Notes: generated by a model not told the origin, from the letters alone. 17,413 nt of DNA from an uncultured Prevotella sp. (GCA_900550635.1 URSZ01000043.1:1-17413); one strand, 5' to 3'; positions 6,964-15,671 are shown, counted from the stretch's first letter. Made by a program: numbers and translations.

Positions 6964-8481
6964 TTACGGAATCATAAAGGATGAAACAGATGATATGTGC
7001 TGAACTATCGGGCCTACGCTGTCGCCTATAAGTTCGCTTACCCAAAGCGGAGCGATACCGAGGCCGGCAACGCAAACTACAAGCGTTATTACGGCAAAGC
7101 GCTCATCCCATGTAGCGTCGGTGAGCTTGAGGTGCTCGGGATTGGTGCATGTGCCGTAAAGAATCTTACCCACAAGGCGCAGGATGTAAACCGCCGTTAT
7201 AACGATACTCGTTGTGGCCACGATGGTGAGCACGCGGCGGAATGTATCGGCGTGTTCAAACGAACCCACGAAGATTGTCATCTCGGCAATGAAGCCGCTG
7301 AAGCCCGGCAAACCGAGGTTGGCAAGACCGGCAATCACATAGCAAACAGCAAGGAACGGCATGATACGCATCAAACCGTTAAGTTCGCGTGTGTCGCGGG
7401 TGTGCGTGCGGCCGTAAATCATACCGATTAACGCAAAGAACAATGCCGTCATGAGACCGTGGCTGAGCATTTGCAGAACCGCACCGGTTACGGCTGTCTT
7501 GTTTATCATAAGGATTGCGAAAAGCACGAGACCGCAGTGGGAAACCGAAGAATATGCATTGATATACTTGAGGTCGGTCTGCACGCAAGCCGAGAAAGCT
7601 CCGTAAACAACCGAAATTCCCGTAAGGAGAAGGAAAATCCAGCCTAATTCGTTTGTAGCCTCGGGCATAAGGTACATTGCGATACGGAAGCAGCCGTAGC
7701 CTCCGAGTTTCATAAGCACGCCGGCGTGCAACATCGACACTGCCGTGGGCGCCGAAGCGTGACCGTCGGGACTCCATGTGTGGAACGGGAACAGCGCGCC
7801 AAGCACACCGAAACCTATGAACGTAAGCGGGAACCAGATGTACTGCTGACCCAGGGAAATCTCGTGGGCGCCGCCAGTATGGTTTGCAATTTCAAGAATG
7901 TCGAACGTCTGGCCGCCTGCACCGTAGAAGATTCCGAAAATGCCGCACATAAGCAACGCGGAACCTCCCATAAGCATAAGCGTCAGCTTCATGGCCGAAT
8001 ATTCCTTGTGGCCGCTGCCCCATACTCCGATGAGAAGGTACATAGGTATGAGGGCAATCTCGTAGAACATGAACATCGTGAACAGGTCTATCGAGATAAA
8101 GAATCCGAACACACCGGTTGACAACAATGTAAACCAAAGGAAATATTCTTTTGTTAGCGGTTTGAGTTTCCAAGAAGCGAACGTGCCGGTGAAAACTATA
8201 ATTGCCGAGAGTAAAAGCATTGCCTCAGAAATGCCGTCCACTCCGACGGAATATTTAATGTGCAACGGTTCGAACCACGTAAATGAAGCTGTATACAACA
8301 TCTCGCCTTCTGCACCGGCCGCACGGTCGTTAAGATACATTATTACTAATGCAACGGCACAAACCACCAAAGCGCTCGCGCCTACAACCATCACTCCCCT
8401 GATTGCCTTAATGCCTTTTGAAAGCCAAAGCCCCAAAAGCATAAGCAGGGGAATTAATACAAATAATGATAAGAAATTCAT
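6964..8481 (-). CDS. nuoM: NADH-quinone oxidoreductase subunit M
   Basis: 505 residues, the middle antiporter-like subunit of the complex I membrane arm. Family residues present: E141 in TM5 (FYEIALIPMYLL), H234 and the SPDGHASAPTAVS loop after TM7, K258 in TM8 (GVLMKLGGYG), H341 and E400 in TM12 (GFIAE). The TM7 lysine of E. coli NuoM (K234) and mitochondrial ND4 aligns with L227 here (GFGVLGALFPFHTW), so this proton-path residue is missing. Otherwise length and motifs are normal. It begins 24 bp after the nuoL stop and ends 3 bp before nuoN. Confidence 0.97.
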   Translation of the reverse strand: MNFLSLFVLIPLLMLLGLWLSKGIKAIRGVMVVGASALVVCAVALVIMYLNDRAAGAEGEMLYTASFTWFEPLHIKYSVGVDGISEAMLLLSAIIVFTGTFASWKLKPLTKEYFLWFTLLSTGVFGFFISIDLFTMFMFYEIALIPMYLLIGVWGSGHKEYSAMKLTLMLMGGSALLMCGIFGIFYGAGGQTFDILEIANHTGGAHEISLGQQYIWFPLTFIGFGVLGALFPFHTWSPDGHASAPTAVSMLHAGVLMKLGGYGCFRIAMYLMPEATNELGWIFLLLTGISVVYGAFSACVQTDLKYINAYSSVSHCGLVLFAILMINKTAVTGAVLQMLSHGLMTALFFALIGMIYGRTHTRDTRELNGLMRIMPFLAVCYVIAGLANLGLPGFSGFIAEMTIFVGSFEHADTFRRVLTIVATTSIVITAVYILRLVGKILYGTCTNPEHLKLTDATWDERFAVITLVVCVAGLGIAPLWVSELIGDSVGPIVQHISSVSSFMIP

Positions 8482-8505
8482 ATCGAATGTAAGGTTTTAT
8501 CAGGA

Positions 8506-10410
8506 TTAGAGAACCAACATTAACACTAACACTAAAGCACCCACGAGGAATACATAGGCATATTGCTGCACTTCGCCACTCTGGAAGCCACGTATAAGGT
8601 AGCTTATGCGGTTTGCACCGTTAGCCAGACCGTTAAGTACACCATCCACAATATGACGGTCGCACCATGCAATGGGTTTTGAAATGTGTGCGAAGATAAT
8701 ACGGTGCGTAACAAACTGGTATATCTCGTCGATGTAGAAACGATGGTATGCCCAGCGGTGCAACGCGGAAAAACGAGTAGCAAGCGCTACGGCTATAGGT
8801 TGTTTTTCGCCTTTATATATATAGGTTGCAAGCAATATCGAAATAACTGCTATTGCTATGCTCGTTCCTGCAACAGTCCAGTTGAGATGAATGTCGTATG
8901 ACATTCCGTCGGCACTAACGAAGTGACCGAAGGGAACAAAACCGACAACACATGTAACGACAGCCAAGAATACAAGCGGCGCCGTCATTGAAACGGGAGC
9001 CTCGTGCGGAACATGTTCTTCGTGCAGTTTCTTGTTCTCCGGACCCCAGAATATGCAATAGTAAAGACGGAACATATAGAAAGCCGTCATTGCTGCTATA
9101 ACTGTCATAATCCAACCCATTACAGGACTGAACGCAAAGCAGCCTGCAAGAATCTCGTCTTTCGAGAAGAAACCCGAGAACGGAGGTATACCGGAAATCG
9201 CAAGACATGCGATAAGGAATGTTATATGCGTAAGCGGCATATACTTTCGCATACCGCCCATGGTAGACATCTCGTTGCTATGCACTGCGTGAATTATCGC
9301 ACCGGCGCAGAGGAACAACAAGGCTTTGAACATTGCGTGGGTGAACAAGTGGAACATTGAAGCCATGTAACCTACGCTTCCGGGATGTTCGTGCCCGGTT
9401 ACATATTCCGTGCAAACGCCAAGCGCTACCATCATGAACGCAATCTGTGAAATTGTAGAGAAAGCAAGAACACGCTTGATATCGCTTTGTGCACATGCAA
9501 CGGCTGCCGCATAAAATGCAGTGAAAGCTCCTATGTATGCAACGATATGCAAGGTCTCCGGCGCGTAAGTTATCCATAACGGGTACATGCGGGCAACCTG
9601 GAATACGCCGGCAACAACCATAGTAGCGGCGTGGATAAGCGCGCTGACTGGTGTCGGGCCTTCCATTGCGTCGGGCAACCAGATATGCAACGGGAACATA
9701 GCACTCTTTCCTGCGCCGCCTATGAACATCAGGAATAACGCAGCGGGCAGCATGAACGCTCCAGCAGCTATATTAGAGGCATTAGCCGTAAAATCGAAGC
9801 TGAATGTCTGGCAGTAGTAGCCGTAAATCAGGATTCCGATAAGGAAGCCGAGGTCGGCAAAACGTGTTACGATGAACGCCTTCTTAGAAGCCGCTATTGC
9901 CGCCGGCTGCGTATAATAGAAGCCGATAAGCAAATATGACGAAACACCTACAAGCTCCCAGAACAGATACATCTGGAAGATATTAGTTGCCACGACCAAG
10001 CCGAGCATTGACATTGAGAAAAGACTCAGGAACGCATAGTAACGCTGGAAGCCTTTCTCGCCGTGCATATACCCGAACGAATAGATATGTACGCCTAACG
10101 ATACCGTAGCTATGACAACAAGCATCATTACGGAAATAGGATCAAGCATGATTCCCATATCGAACGAAAGCCCGTTGAAATAGAAAGGCAGCCATTTTAC
10201 ATTGTAAGGAACTATTGTCTCGTACACGCCGGCGTCAGTTCTCGGGGCTGAGAAATATTCATACGCCGTGTAATACGAAAGGATTGTCACTATCACCAAG
10301 GAAGCTGTTCCTATAAGTCCCGCCGTACGATGGCTCAAATATTTTCCTGCCAAGCCCAGGAGCAGGAAAGATATAAACGGCAGTAATAATATTAATAATG
10401 TATATTCCAT
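8506..10410 (-). CDS. nuoL: NADH-quinone oxidoreductase subunit L
   Basis: 634 residues, the distal antiporter-like subunit with the long lateral helix of complex I. Family residues: E152 in TM5 (FWELVGVSSYLL), K235 in TM7 (GAGKSAMFPLHIWLPDAMEGPTPVSALIH), K362 (HAMFKALLF), and K417-D418 in TM12 (FSGFFSKDEI). The C-terminal part after about residue 540 includes the amphipathic stretch HRFYIDEIYQ and then a final membrane anchor, as expected for helix HL and TM16. It starts 37 bp after nuoK and has no strong Shine-Dalgarno sequence. Confidence 0.97.
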   Translation of the reverse strand: MEYTLLILLLPFISFLLLGLAGKYLSHRTAGLIGTASLVIVTILSYYTAYEYFSAPRTDAGVYETIVPYNVKWLPFYFNGLSFDMGIMLDPISVMMLVVIATVSLGVHIYSFGYMHGEKGFQRYYAFLSLFSMSMLGLVVATNIFQMYLFWELVGVSSYLLIGFYYTQPAAIAASKKAFIVTRFADLGFLIGILIYGYYCQTFSFDFTANASNIAAGAFMLPAALFLMFIGGAGKSAMFPLHIWLPDAMEGPTPVSALIHAATMVVAGVFQVARMYPLWITYAPETLHIVAYIGAFTAFYAAAVACAQSDIKRVLAFSTISQIAFMMVALGVCTEYVTGHEHPGSVGYMASMFHLFTHAMFKALLFLCAGAIIHAVHSNEMSTMGGMRKYMPLTHITFLIACLAISGIPPFSGFFSKDEILAGCFAFSPVMGWIMTVIAAMTAFYMFRLYYCIFWGPENKKLHEEHVPHEAPVSMTAPLVFLAVVTCVVGFVPFGHFVSADGMSYDIHLNWTVAGTSIAIAVISILLATYIYKGEKQPIAVALATRFSALHRWAYHRFYIDEIYQFVTHRIIFAHISKPIAWCDRHIVDGVLNGLANGANRISYLIRGFQSGEVQQYAYVFLVGALVLVLMLVL

Positions 10411-10447
10411 ATATCTTCTATGTATTTACTTTATTGATTTATTATTC

Positions 10448-10756
10448 CTACCATTTCAAGGTATTTATGTGCTTGAGTTGAATGCTTCTTACGTTGCGAT
10501 AGATAGCAATCATTATTGCTATGGCTATAGCAGTTTCGGCAGCAGAAATAGCAATAGAGAACAAGGCAAAGAAATACCCTTCTTGCCCCGTTGGATACAG
10601 CAGGCGGTTGAAAACCGCGAAGTTTATATCTGTCGCATTAAGCATCAACTCTATTGATATAAGCACTGCCAGAGTACTGCGGCGTGTAAGGAAGCCATAA
10701 ATACCTATAAAAAACATTAATGCCGAAAGTATCAGGAAATATTCTAAATGTATCAT
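10448..10756 (-). CDS. nuoK: NADH-quinone oxidoreductase subunit K
   Basis: 102 residues with three transmembrane helices, homologous to mitochondrial ND4L. The two conserved membrane glutamates are E36 (ISIELMLNA) and E74 (SAAETAIAIAI). The start is the ATG at 10754-10756: it gives the normal family N terminus (MIHLEYFLILSALMF), and AAAGG lies about 9 bases upstream. A longer frame reaching 10810 would add 18 non-homologous residues and overlap the end of nuoJ. The gene begins 14 bp after the nuoJ stop. Confidence 0.96.
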   Translation of the reverse strand: MIHLEYFLILSALMFFIGIYGFLTRRSTLAVLISIELMLNATDINFAVFNRLLYPTGQEGYFFALFSIAISAAETAIAIAIMIAIYRNVRSIQLKHINTLKW

Positions 10757-10770
10757 ATCGATTATCCTTT

Positions 10771-11292
10771 TTAACGTTTGCGTGCAATTATCAAACCACC
10801 TACTATACAAGCAAGCAGTAAAATGCCTACAGCTTCAAAGGGAAGCACATAACCATATTTTTCAAACGAAAGCATGTGCTCGCCGATAGAACTTATCGAA
10901 ATTGAGTTTTCATCGGGAGTAAGGCTCGTTATTGCATTCTTGAAGCTGTGGGTTACGATAATGAAAAGAACTAAGCCGGCTCCTACAAGACATGTTATTG
11001 CCGAAGCTATAAGTTTTCCTATCTTCAACTTGTCAAGCTTTTCATTATTTGCGCTGGTAAGCAATATTGAGAACACGAAAAGCACGACAATACCACCCGC
11101 GTATACCATAATTTGTACAGAGCCGAGGAAAGTATATCCCAACAGGAAATATATTCCGGCCGTTCCCAATAAGGTAAAGAACAAAAACATTGCCGAACGT
11201 ATTATTCTCTTTGTTGTTACGGTTAACACCGAAAGCACGAGAATAGCAAAGGCAATTACATAAAATATTATTGATTCTGCATTCATAGTCAT
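10771..11292 (-). CDS. nuoJ: NADH-quinone oxidoreductase subunit J
   Basis: 173 residues with about five transmembrane helices, homologous to mitochondrial ND6. The conserved TM3 stretch FLGSVQIMVYAGGIVVLFVF (about 55-74) is the pi-bulge helix that couples quinone reduction to the proton channels. Two ATGs lie close together (11290-11292 and 11284-11286); the first is 7 bp past the nuoI stop and is used here, but the second is equally possible. It ends 14 bp before nuoK. Confidence 0.95.
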   Translation of the reverse strand: MTMNAESIIFYVIAFAILVLSVLTVTTKRIIRSAMFLFFTLLGTAGIYFLLGYTFLGSVQIMVYAGGIVVLFVFSILLTSANNEKLDKLKIGKLIASAITCLVGAGLVLFIIVTHSFKNAITSLTPDENSISISSIGEHMLSFEKYGYVLPFEAVGILLLACIVGGLIIARKR

Positions 11293-11299
11293 TGAATTT

Positions 11300-11860
11300 T
11301 TAGCTGTTTTGAACAGGCTTTTGTTCTTTTGTTTCCTCTGTTGCGCCTTTAGCCGCAGGAGCTGCCGCAGCCGGTGCGGTACGAACGGGTGCAGGCTTTT
11401 CTACTACTTTGCTTCCTTCGTGGTTCAGGCGCATTACGAGTTTCGTGCGGTCGAACACAGCGTTTTCAAAACTCTGGTCAAAGGTTATCGCATTATGAGG
11501 GCATGCCTTTACGCACAAAGCGCAGAACATGCATGCGCCCAAATCATAATGATACTCCTTTAGACGGCGTTTTTTCTTTCCGTCTTCGGTTTCATATGTT
11601 TCTGTAATAACTTCTATCGACCCGTTAGGGCAAGCCATGGCGCAAAGCCCGCAACCTATACAGTTATGCTCATTCTTTTCATTATGAGGCATTACGAGAG
11701 AACCGCGAAAACGGTCGAACATCTTAAGTTCTTTCCGGTTTTCGGGATATTGTTCGGTTATCTTTTTTGTAAAAAACTCCCGCATGGTAGTTTTCAAGCC
11801 CACGCAAAGGGTTTTCACGCCCCAAAACAAACCTTCAAAATAACTCTTATTCTGTGTCAT
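11300..11860 (-). CDS. nuoI: NADH-quinone oxidoreductase subunit I (2x[4Fe-4S])
   Basis: 186 residues, the TYKY-type ferredoxin subunit that passes electrons to NuoB. Two complete [4Fe-4S] motifs are visible: C67-C70-C73-C77 (CIGCGLCAMACP) and C110-C113-C116-C120 (CMFCALCVKACP), for clusters N6a and N6b; the second Cys of the usual CxxC pair is flanked by Phe in the second motif. After about residue 150 comes an Ala/Pro-rich, then Lys/Glu-rich low-complexity tail that is not part of the core fold. A Shine-Dalgarno-like AAAGGAG lies about 10 bases before the ATG. It starts 22 bp after nuoH. Confidence 0.97.
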   Translation of the reverse strand: MTQNKSYFEGLFWGVKTLCVGLKTTMREFFTKKITEQYPENRKELKMFDRFRGSLVMPHNEKNEHNCIGCGLCAMACPNGSIEVITETYETEDGKKKRRLKEYHYDLGACMFCALCVKACPHNAITFDQSFENAVFDRTKLVMRLNHEGSKVVEKPAPVRTAPAAAAPAAKGATEETKEQKPVQNS

Positions 11861-11882
11861 TGTAATCTGTCTCCTTTATTTA

Positions 11883-12956
11883 TTAAAAGTGAAGTCCAAA
11901 CTGCACCATCAGTGCCATAAGAACCAGGTTTGCCATAGAAATAGGGATAAGATATTTCCATTCGAGGTTAAGCAGCTGGTCAATCCTCAAACGGGGGAAA
12001 GTCCAGCGCTCCCACATGAGCAGGAACACCACGAAGAAAGATTTGGCCATGAACCACACGAAGCCGGGAATCATATCCATCACTGCGTCGAATCCTTCCA
12101 CGCCTATGTGCAGCGGCATCCAGCCACCCAAGAAAATTGTTGCGGCTATCATGGCGCAGATAAACAGGTTGAGGTATTCGGCCAGGTAATAGAATCCGAA
12201 GTTCATACCGGAATATTCGGTGTGGTATCCTGCCGTCAACTCGCTTTCAGCTTCCGGCTGGTCGAACGGGCCGCGGTTGCATTCCGCATTTCCGGCAATA
12301 AGATATATAATGAAAGCTATAACTGCCGGAATATGTCCTTTGAAGATATTCCAGCCGTCTGCCTGGCCTTCAACAATTCCGGAGAACTGCATTGTGCCCG
12401 TAAACGCTATGACGGTAAGCATTGTCATGCCTATCGAAAGCTCGTAGCTTATTATCTGCGCTCCGGCACGCATTGCACCGATAAGAGAGTATTTGTTCTT
12501 GCTACCTATTCCGGCAAGCAGAATACCCACAATACCTATCGACGAAGCCGCGAGGAAGAAGAACACGCCCACGTTAAAGTCGAGCACCTGTGCACCCTTG
12601 TTCCAGGGAATGCATGAAAAGGTGAGTATCGAGGCCAAAATCACGAGAACCGGCGCAAGACAATATATCAGGCGGTCGGTGTTCTTCATGAAGATAATCT
12701 CTTTCGTGAGCATTTTAAACACATCGGCAAAGACTTGCAGAAGTCCCCATTTACCTACGCGGTTTGGGCCGATACGGCATTGGAAGAACGCACAAACCTT
12801 GCGCTCCATATAAATCAGGGCTATGGCGAACACGGCATAAAGCGTCAGGACAATCAACGCCACCAGCACGCATTCTATAAGTATTGCGCCCCATCCTGGC
12901 ATAACCGAACGCAAAAGTCCGTCGAACCAGTTTGTTACTATACTAAAATCGAACAT
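11883..12956 (-). CDS. nuoH: NADH-quinone oxidoreductase subunit H
   Basis: 357 residues with about eight transmembrane helices, homologous to ND1; it forms the quinone entry tunnel with NuoB and NuoD. Landmarks: ERKVCAFFQCRIGPNRVG (51-68), ADVFKMLTKE (77-86), and the loop NRGPFDQPEAESELTAGYH (227-245) with its cluster of acidic residues that links the quinone site to the proton path, followed by TEYSGMNF and PRLRIDQLL near the C terminus. It directly follows nuoCD (23-bp gap). In 14-subunit operons nuoE, nuoF and nuoG lie between D and H; none is here. Confidence 0.97.
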   Translation of the reverse strand: MFDFSIVTNWFDGLLRSVMPGWGAILIECVLVALIVLTLYAVFAIALIYMERKVCAFFQCRIGPNRVGKWGLLQVFADVFKMLTKEIIFMKNTDRLIYCLAPVLVILASILTFSCIPWNKGAQVLDFNVGVFFFLAASSIGIVGILLAGIGSKNKYSLIGAMRAGAQIISYELSIGMTMLTVIAFTGTMQFSGIVEGQADGWNIFKGHIPAVIAFIIYLIAGNAECNRGPFDQPEAESELTAGYHTEYSGMNFGFYYLAEYLNLFICAMIAATIFLGGWMPLHIGVEGFDAVMDMIPGFVWFMAKSFFVVFLLMWERWTFPRLRIDQLLNLEWKYLIPISMANLVLMALMVQFGLHF

Positions 12957-12979
12957 ATCAGTTTATAGGTCTTTTAACG

Positions 12980-14560
12980 TTAGCGATCAATATCAGGAAC
13001 CACATAATCGAGCGTACCGCCTATTGAGATTAAGTCGGCAATCTTCTCGCCACGGCAAGCCGTATCCATTATGGCTACAAGCGGCAGCCCCGTTGCGCGG
13101 TAATGCAAACGGTAAGGCGACTTGTCGCCGTGGCTTTCGAGGAATACTCCGAACCGTCCGCGTGCTGCCTCGACTGCGGTGTAATAAGTGCCTTCGGGTA
13201 CTTTTATTATTGGTTTCATCTTTTCCTGTACAGGACCTTCGGGAATATTGTCCACCAATTGTTCCAGAATGCTGAGACTTTCCATTATCTCCTGCAAACG
13301 GACGATAAGGCGTGTGTAGCTGTCGCCTTTTTCGAATGTTATCTCGTTGAAGTTCACGCGGTCGTAAGCGGCATAAGGCTCCAGCTTGCGCACGTCGTTG
13401 TGCCAGCCCGAAGCACGTCCCGTGCCACCGGTACATCCGAACGATATAACCTGCTCTTTCGTAAGCACACCCACACCGTCGAGACGGTTGTGCGCAATCA
13501 CGTTATCGGCAAATATGTCGTAATATTCCTGTATGTTCTTACGCATGAGCGGTATGAACTCTTTCACGCGGCGGCAGAAGTTGGGGTGCAGGTCGTGCAG
13601 CACTCCGCCAATCATGTTGTAGTTTATTATAAGGCGTCCGCCGCAAGTTTCCTCGAAGATGTCGAGAATCTTCTCGCGGTCGCGGAATGCGTAGAGGAAC
13701 GCCGTCGTCGCGCCAAGGTCCTGGCAAAGGCAGCCGAAGAACAGCAGGTGCGAGTCGATACGCTGCAACTCGTCCATCATCGTGCGTATAACCTTCACAC
13801 GGTCGCTCACCTCAACGCCCATAGCCTGCTCAATGCAGGAGCAAAGCGCATGGCGGCTCTGCTGTGCGGCCAGGTAGTCGAGACGGTCGGTAAGTGCGAG
13901 CGTCTGCGGATAAGTAAGGCTTTCGTTGAGTTTCTCAACACCGCGGTGTATATATCCCAACACGGGGTCGACGCGCTTGATTATCTCGCCGCGCAATGCC
14001 ACACGGAAGTGAAGCACACCGTGTGTCGAAGGGTGCTGCGGACCTATGTTCACAACATAATCCTCGTCGGTGAATATTGCGTTCTCCTTTGCCTTTCCTA
14101 TCGTGCCGTCGGGCAAAAGCTCGTACTCCGAAGTGGTATCGGCAAGAGGTTCGTTGGTCATGTGTTGCGGGTCGAACGGATTTTCCTCCTCGGGCTTGTC
14201 GTCCTTGCGCATGGGGTAGCCTACCCAGTCTTCGCGCAGGAATATGCGGCGCATGTCGGGATGTCCGGCAAACTTGATTCCGTAAAAGTCGAACACCTCG
14301 CGCTCGTATATGTTGGCAATGTCCCAAAGGTCGCTTGCCGTAGGCAACACAGGGTTAACCCTGTCGGTTGTCGAGCAGCGCAGGTTTGCACGTTTGCCCG
14401 TGGTCGTGGACTGCAGCATGTAGATAACGCCGAGTCCGCCTTCCTCACCCCAGTCCATACCTATGAGGTTCTCGAGGAAGTCCATGTGTTCTTCATCGCG
14501 CAGGCGCAGAAGCTCGGCCTTCAAAAGCGATGGTTCAATTGTTCTTATATCGAGTGTCAT
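12980..14560 (-). CDS. nuoCD: NADH-quinone oxidoreductase fused subunit C/D
   Basis: 526 residues. Residues 1-about 125 are NuoC, with the 30-kDa-subunit signature EREVFDFYGIKFAGHPD (87-102). A linker of about 40 residues (acidic, then DGTIGKAKEN) joins it to NuoD from about 167. NuoD shows NIGPQHPSTHG (171-181), where H180 matches the quinone-binding His, and RLDYLA with Y229, the partner tyrosine; the C terminus DYVVPDIDR is typical. The fusion is seen in many bacteria. The ATG overlaps the nuoB stop (ATGA), and AAGGAGG lies 7 bases upstream, an unusually strong ribosome site for this group. Confidence 0.97.
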   Translation of the reverse strand: MTLDIRTIEPSLLKAELLRLRDEEHMDFLENLIGMDWGEEGGLGVIYMLQSTTTGKRANLRCSTTDRVNPVLPTASDLWDIANIYEREVFDFYGIKFAGHPDMRRIFLREDWVGYPMRKDDKPEEENPFDPQHMTNEPLADTTSEYELLPDGTIGKAKENAIFTDEDYVVNIGPQHPSTHGVLHFRVALRGEIIKRVDPVLGYIHRGVEKLNESLTYPQTLALTDRLDYLAAQQSRHALCSCIEQAMGVEVSDRVKVIRTMMDELQRIDSHLLFFGCLCQDLGATTAFLYAFRDREKILDIFEETCGGRLIINYNMIGGVLHDLHPNFCRRVKEFIPLMRKNIQEYYDIFADNVIAHNRLDGVGVLTKEQVISFGCTGGTGRASGWHNDVRKLEPYAAYDRVNFNEITFEKGDSYTRLIVRLQEIMESLSILEQLVDNIPEGPVQEKMKPIIKVPEGTYYTAVEAARGRFGVFLESHGDKSPYRLHYRATGLPLVAIMDTACRGEKIADLISIGGTLDYVVPDIDR

Positions 14561-15153
14561 GCTTTATCCTCCTTAGGGCGTTTTTGCTTGCGGTTGGTAG
14601 TACCGAAGAAGTTTTCAATCTTTACTATGCGCTGCAGCTGCATCATTCCATAGAGGAAACTTTCGGGACGCGGCGGGCAGCCGGGAACGTACACGTCAAC
14701 CGGTATAACCTGGTCAACACCGTTCACTACGTGGTAGCTTTTCTTGAACGGGCCGCCCGACACGGAGCAACCGCCTATCGCTACAACATATTTCGGGTCG
14801 GCCATCTGGTCGTAAAGACGTTTGAGCACCGGGGCCATCTTGGTAGTGATAGTTCCGCACACGAGTATCACGTCAGCCTGTCGCGGGCTGTTACGTGTCA
14901 CCTCGAAACCGAAGCGCGCTATGTCGTAGCGTGCGGCGCACACTGCCATGAATTCTATTCCGCAGCAGCTCGTTGCAAACGTCAAGGGCCACAGGCTGTT
15001 GCTGCGGCCCCAGTCGATAAGGTCGTCGAGCGGTTTTACTATTACGTTTACTCCGCCGGCGTTCAACTCCTCAACGAGCTTTTCATAGGTCTCGTTGTCC
15101 TTGAATTCGGAATAAGGAATCGACTTGATCTTGGCACGTTTCTTTATTTCCAT
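14557..15153 (-). CDS. nuoB: NADH-quinone oxidoreductase subunit B
   Basis: 198 residues. It binds cluster N2, the last electron carrier before quinone: C63-C64 (TSCCGIEFM), C129 (IGGCSVSGG) and C159 (VPGCPPRPE) are all present, the same spacing as E. coli NuoB within one residue. The start is the ATG at 15151-15153 (MEIKKRAK), which overlaps the nuoA stop by 10 bp and has AAAGGAGC 6 bases upstream. A longer frame up to 15264 would lie inside nuoA and adds unrelated residues. The stop overlaps nuoCD by 4 bp, so A, B and CD are translationally coupled. Confidence 0.97.
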   Translation of the reverse strand: MEIKKRAKIKSIPYSEFKDNETYEKLVEELNAGGVNVIVKPLDDLIDWGRSNSLWPLTFATSCCGIEFMAVCAARYDIARFGFEVTRNSPRQADVILVCGTITTKMAPVLKRLYDQMADPKYVVAIGGCSVSGGPFKKSYHVVNGVDQVIPVDVYVPGCPPRPESFLYGMMQLQRIVKIENFFGTTNRKQKRPKEDKA

Positions 15154-15494
15154 TGCAAAGCTCCTTTCCGCCAAGCATAAGCCAAGCCCAGCACTAATAC
15201 GAACAAGAAGAACAAAACGCTGAATATCCCGACTGCTCCGAGCTGCCGCAGAACTACTGCCCACGGGAAGAGGAACATCGTTTCAACATCGAACATCAGG
15301 AACAGGATGGCATAAAGATAATAGCCCACCCTGAACTGCATCCAGGTGCGTCCGCGCGTAGGGATACCGCATTCGTAAGGCTCCTCCTTCTGGGGGTTGA
15401 ACGACCTGGGGGCAATCAGCGTAGCTATGGCCCAAACCAAAGGCACGAACAGCAAGCCCAGCAAGGCGACCGTTACAAGCATGGTAAAGTTCAT
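15144..15494 (-). CDS. nuoA: NADH-quinone oxidoreductase subunit A
   Basis: 116 residues with three transmembrane helices (about 4-28, 58-82, 87-108), homologous to ND3. The quinone-site loop carries YECGIP (40-45) with the conserved Cys, and the second helix has D69 and E71 (MFDVETMFLFPW). It is the first gene of the operon. The ATG at 15492-15494 follows an AT-rich stretch without Shine-Dalgarno sequence. The nearest -7 box on this strand is at 15630-15637, giving a leader of roughly 130 bases. Confidence 0.97.
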   Translation of the reverse strand: MNFTMLVTVALLGLLFVPLVWAIATLIAPRSFNPQKEEPYECGIPTRGRTWMQFRVGYYLYAILFLMFDVETMFLFPWAVVLRQLGAVGIFSVLFFLFVLVLGLAYAWRKGALQWK

Positions 15495-15629
15495 TGTTAA
15501 TAAAATATTTTTAGATTTGTTTTGAAAATTATCGTTTCGTTCCGGCCTTGTCGCACACGCTTCCGGTTACAACACGTTCAGTTTGAGTGCAAAAGCGCAT
15601 AAGTGGCAAGCCTTCGATTTTAACGGCTG

Positions 15630-15637
15630 CAAAGTTA
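15630..15637 (-). promoter_or_regulatory. Predicted -7 box of the nuo operon
   Basis: TAACTTTG on the minus strand matches TAnnTTTG. A possible -33 TTG on minus (15654-15656) is only 16 bp away, shorter than usual. The leader to nuoA would be about 130 bases. It is the only TAnnTTTG match I found in the nuoA upstream region. Confidence 0.5.
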
Positions 15638-15655
15638 GTAAAATATATTTACACA

Positions 15656-15671
15656 ACATTCCCAAGAATGT
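15656..15671. promoter_or_regulatory. Short inverted repeat at the nuo promoter
   Basis: ACATTC (15656-15661) and GAATGT (15666-15671) around a 4-base spacer, located 19 bp upstream of the nuo -7 box, so it would overlap the -33 region. It could be an operator; six-base arms can also arise by chance. Confidence 0.3.

Noticed and set aside
5746..6984. 412-codon open frame on + opposite nuoN
   Set aside because: Antisense shadow of a conserved membrane subunit; its composition (many His, Arg, Glu) is that of reverse-read hydrophobic codons.
13103..14653. 516-codon open frame on + opposite nuoCD
   Set aside because: It mirrors the unmistakable nuoCD and nuoB coding frames, has no recognisable domain, and is an expected shadow of biased codon use.
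15154..15264. Longer NuoB starting at 15264
   Set aside because: The extra residues lie within nuoA in another frame; the ATG at 15153 has a strong ribosome site and the family N terminus.
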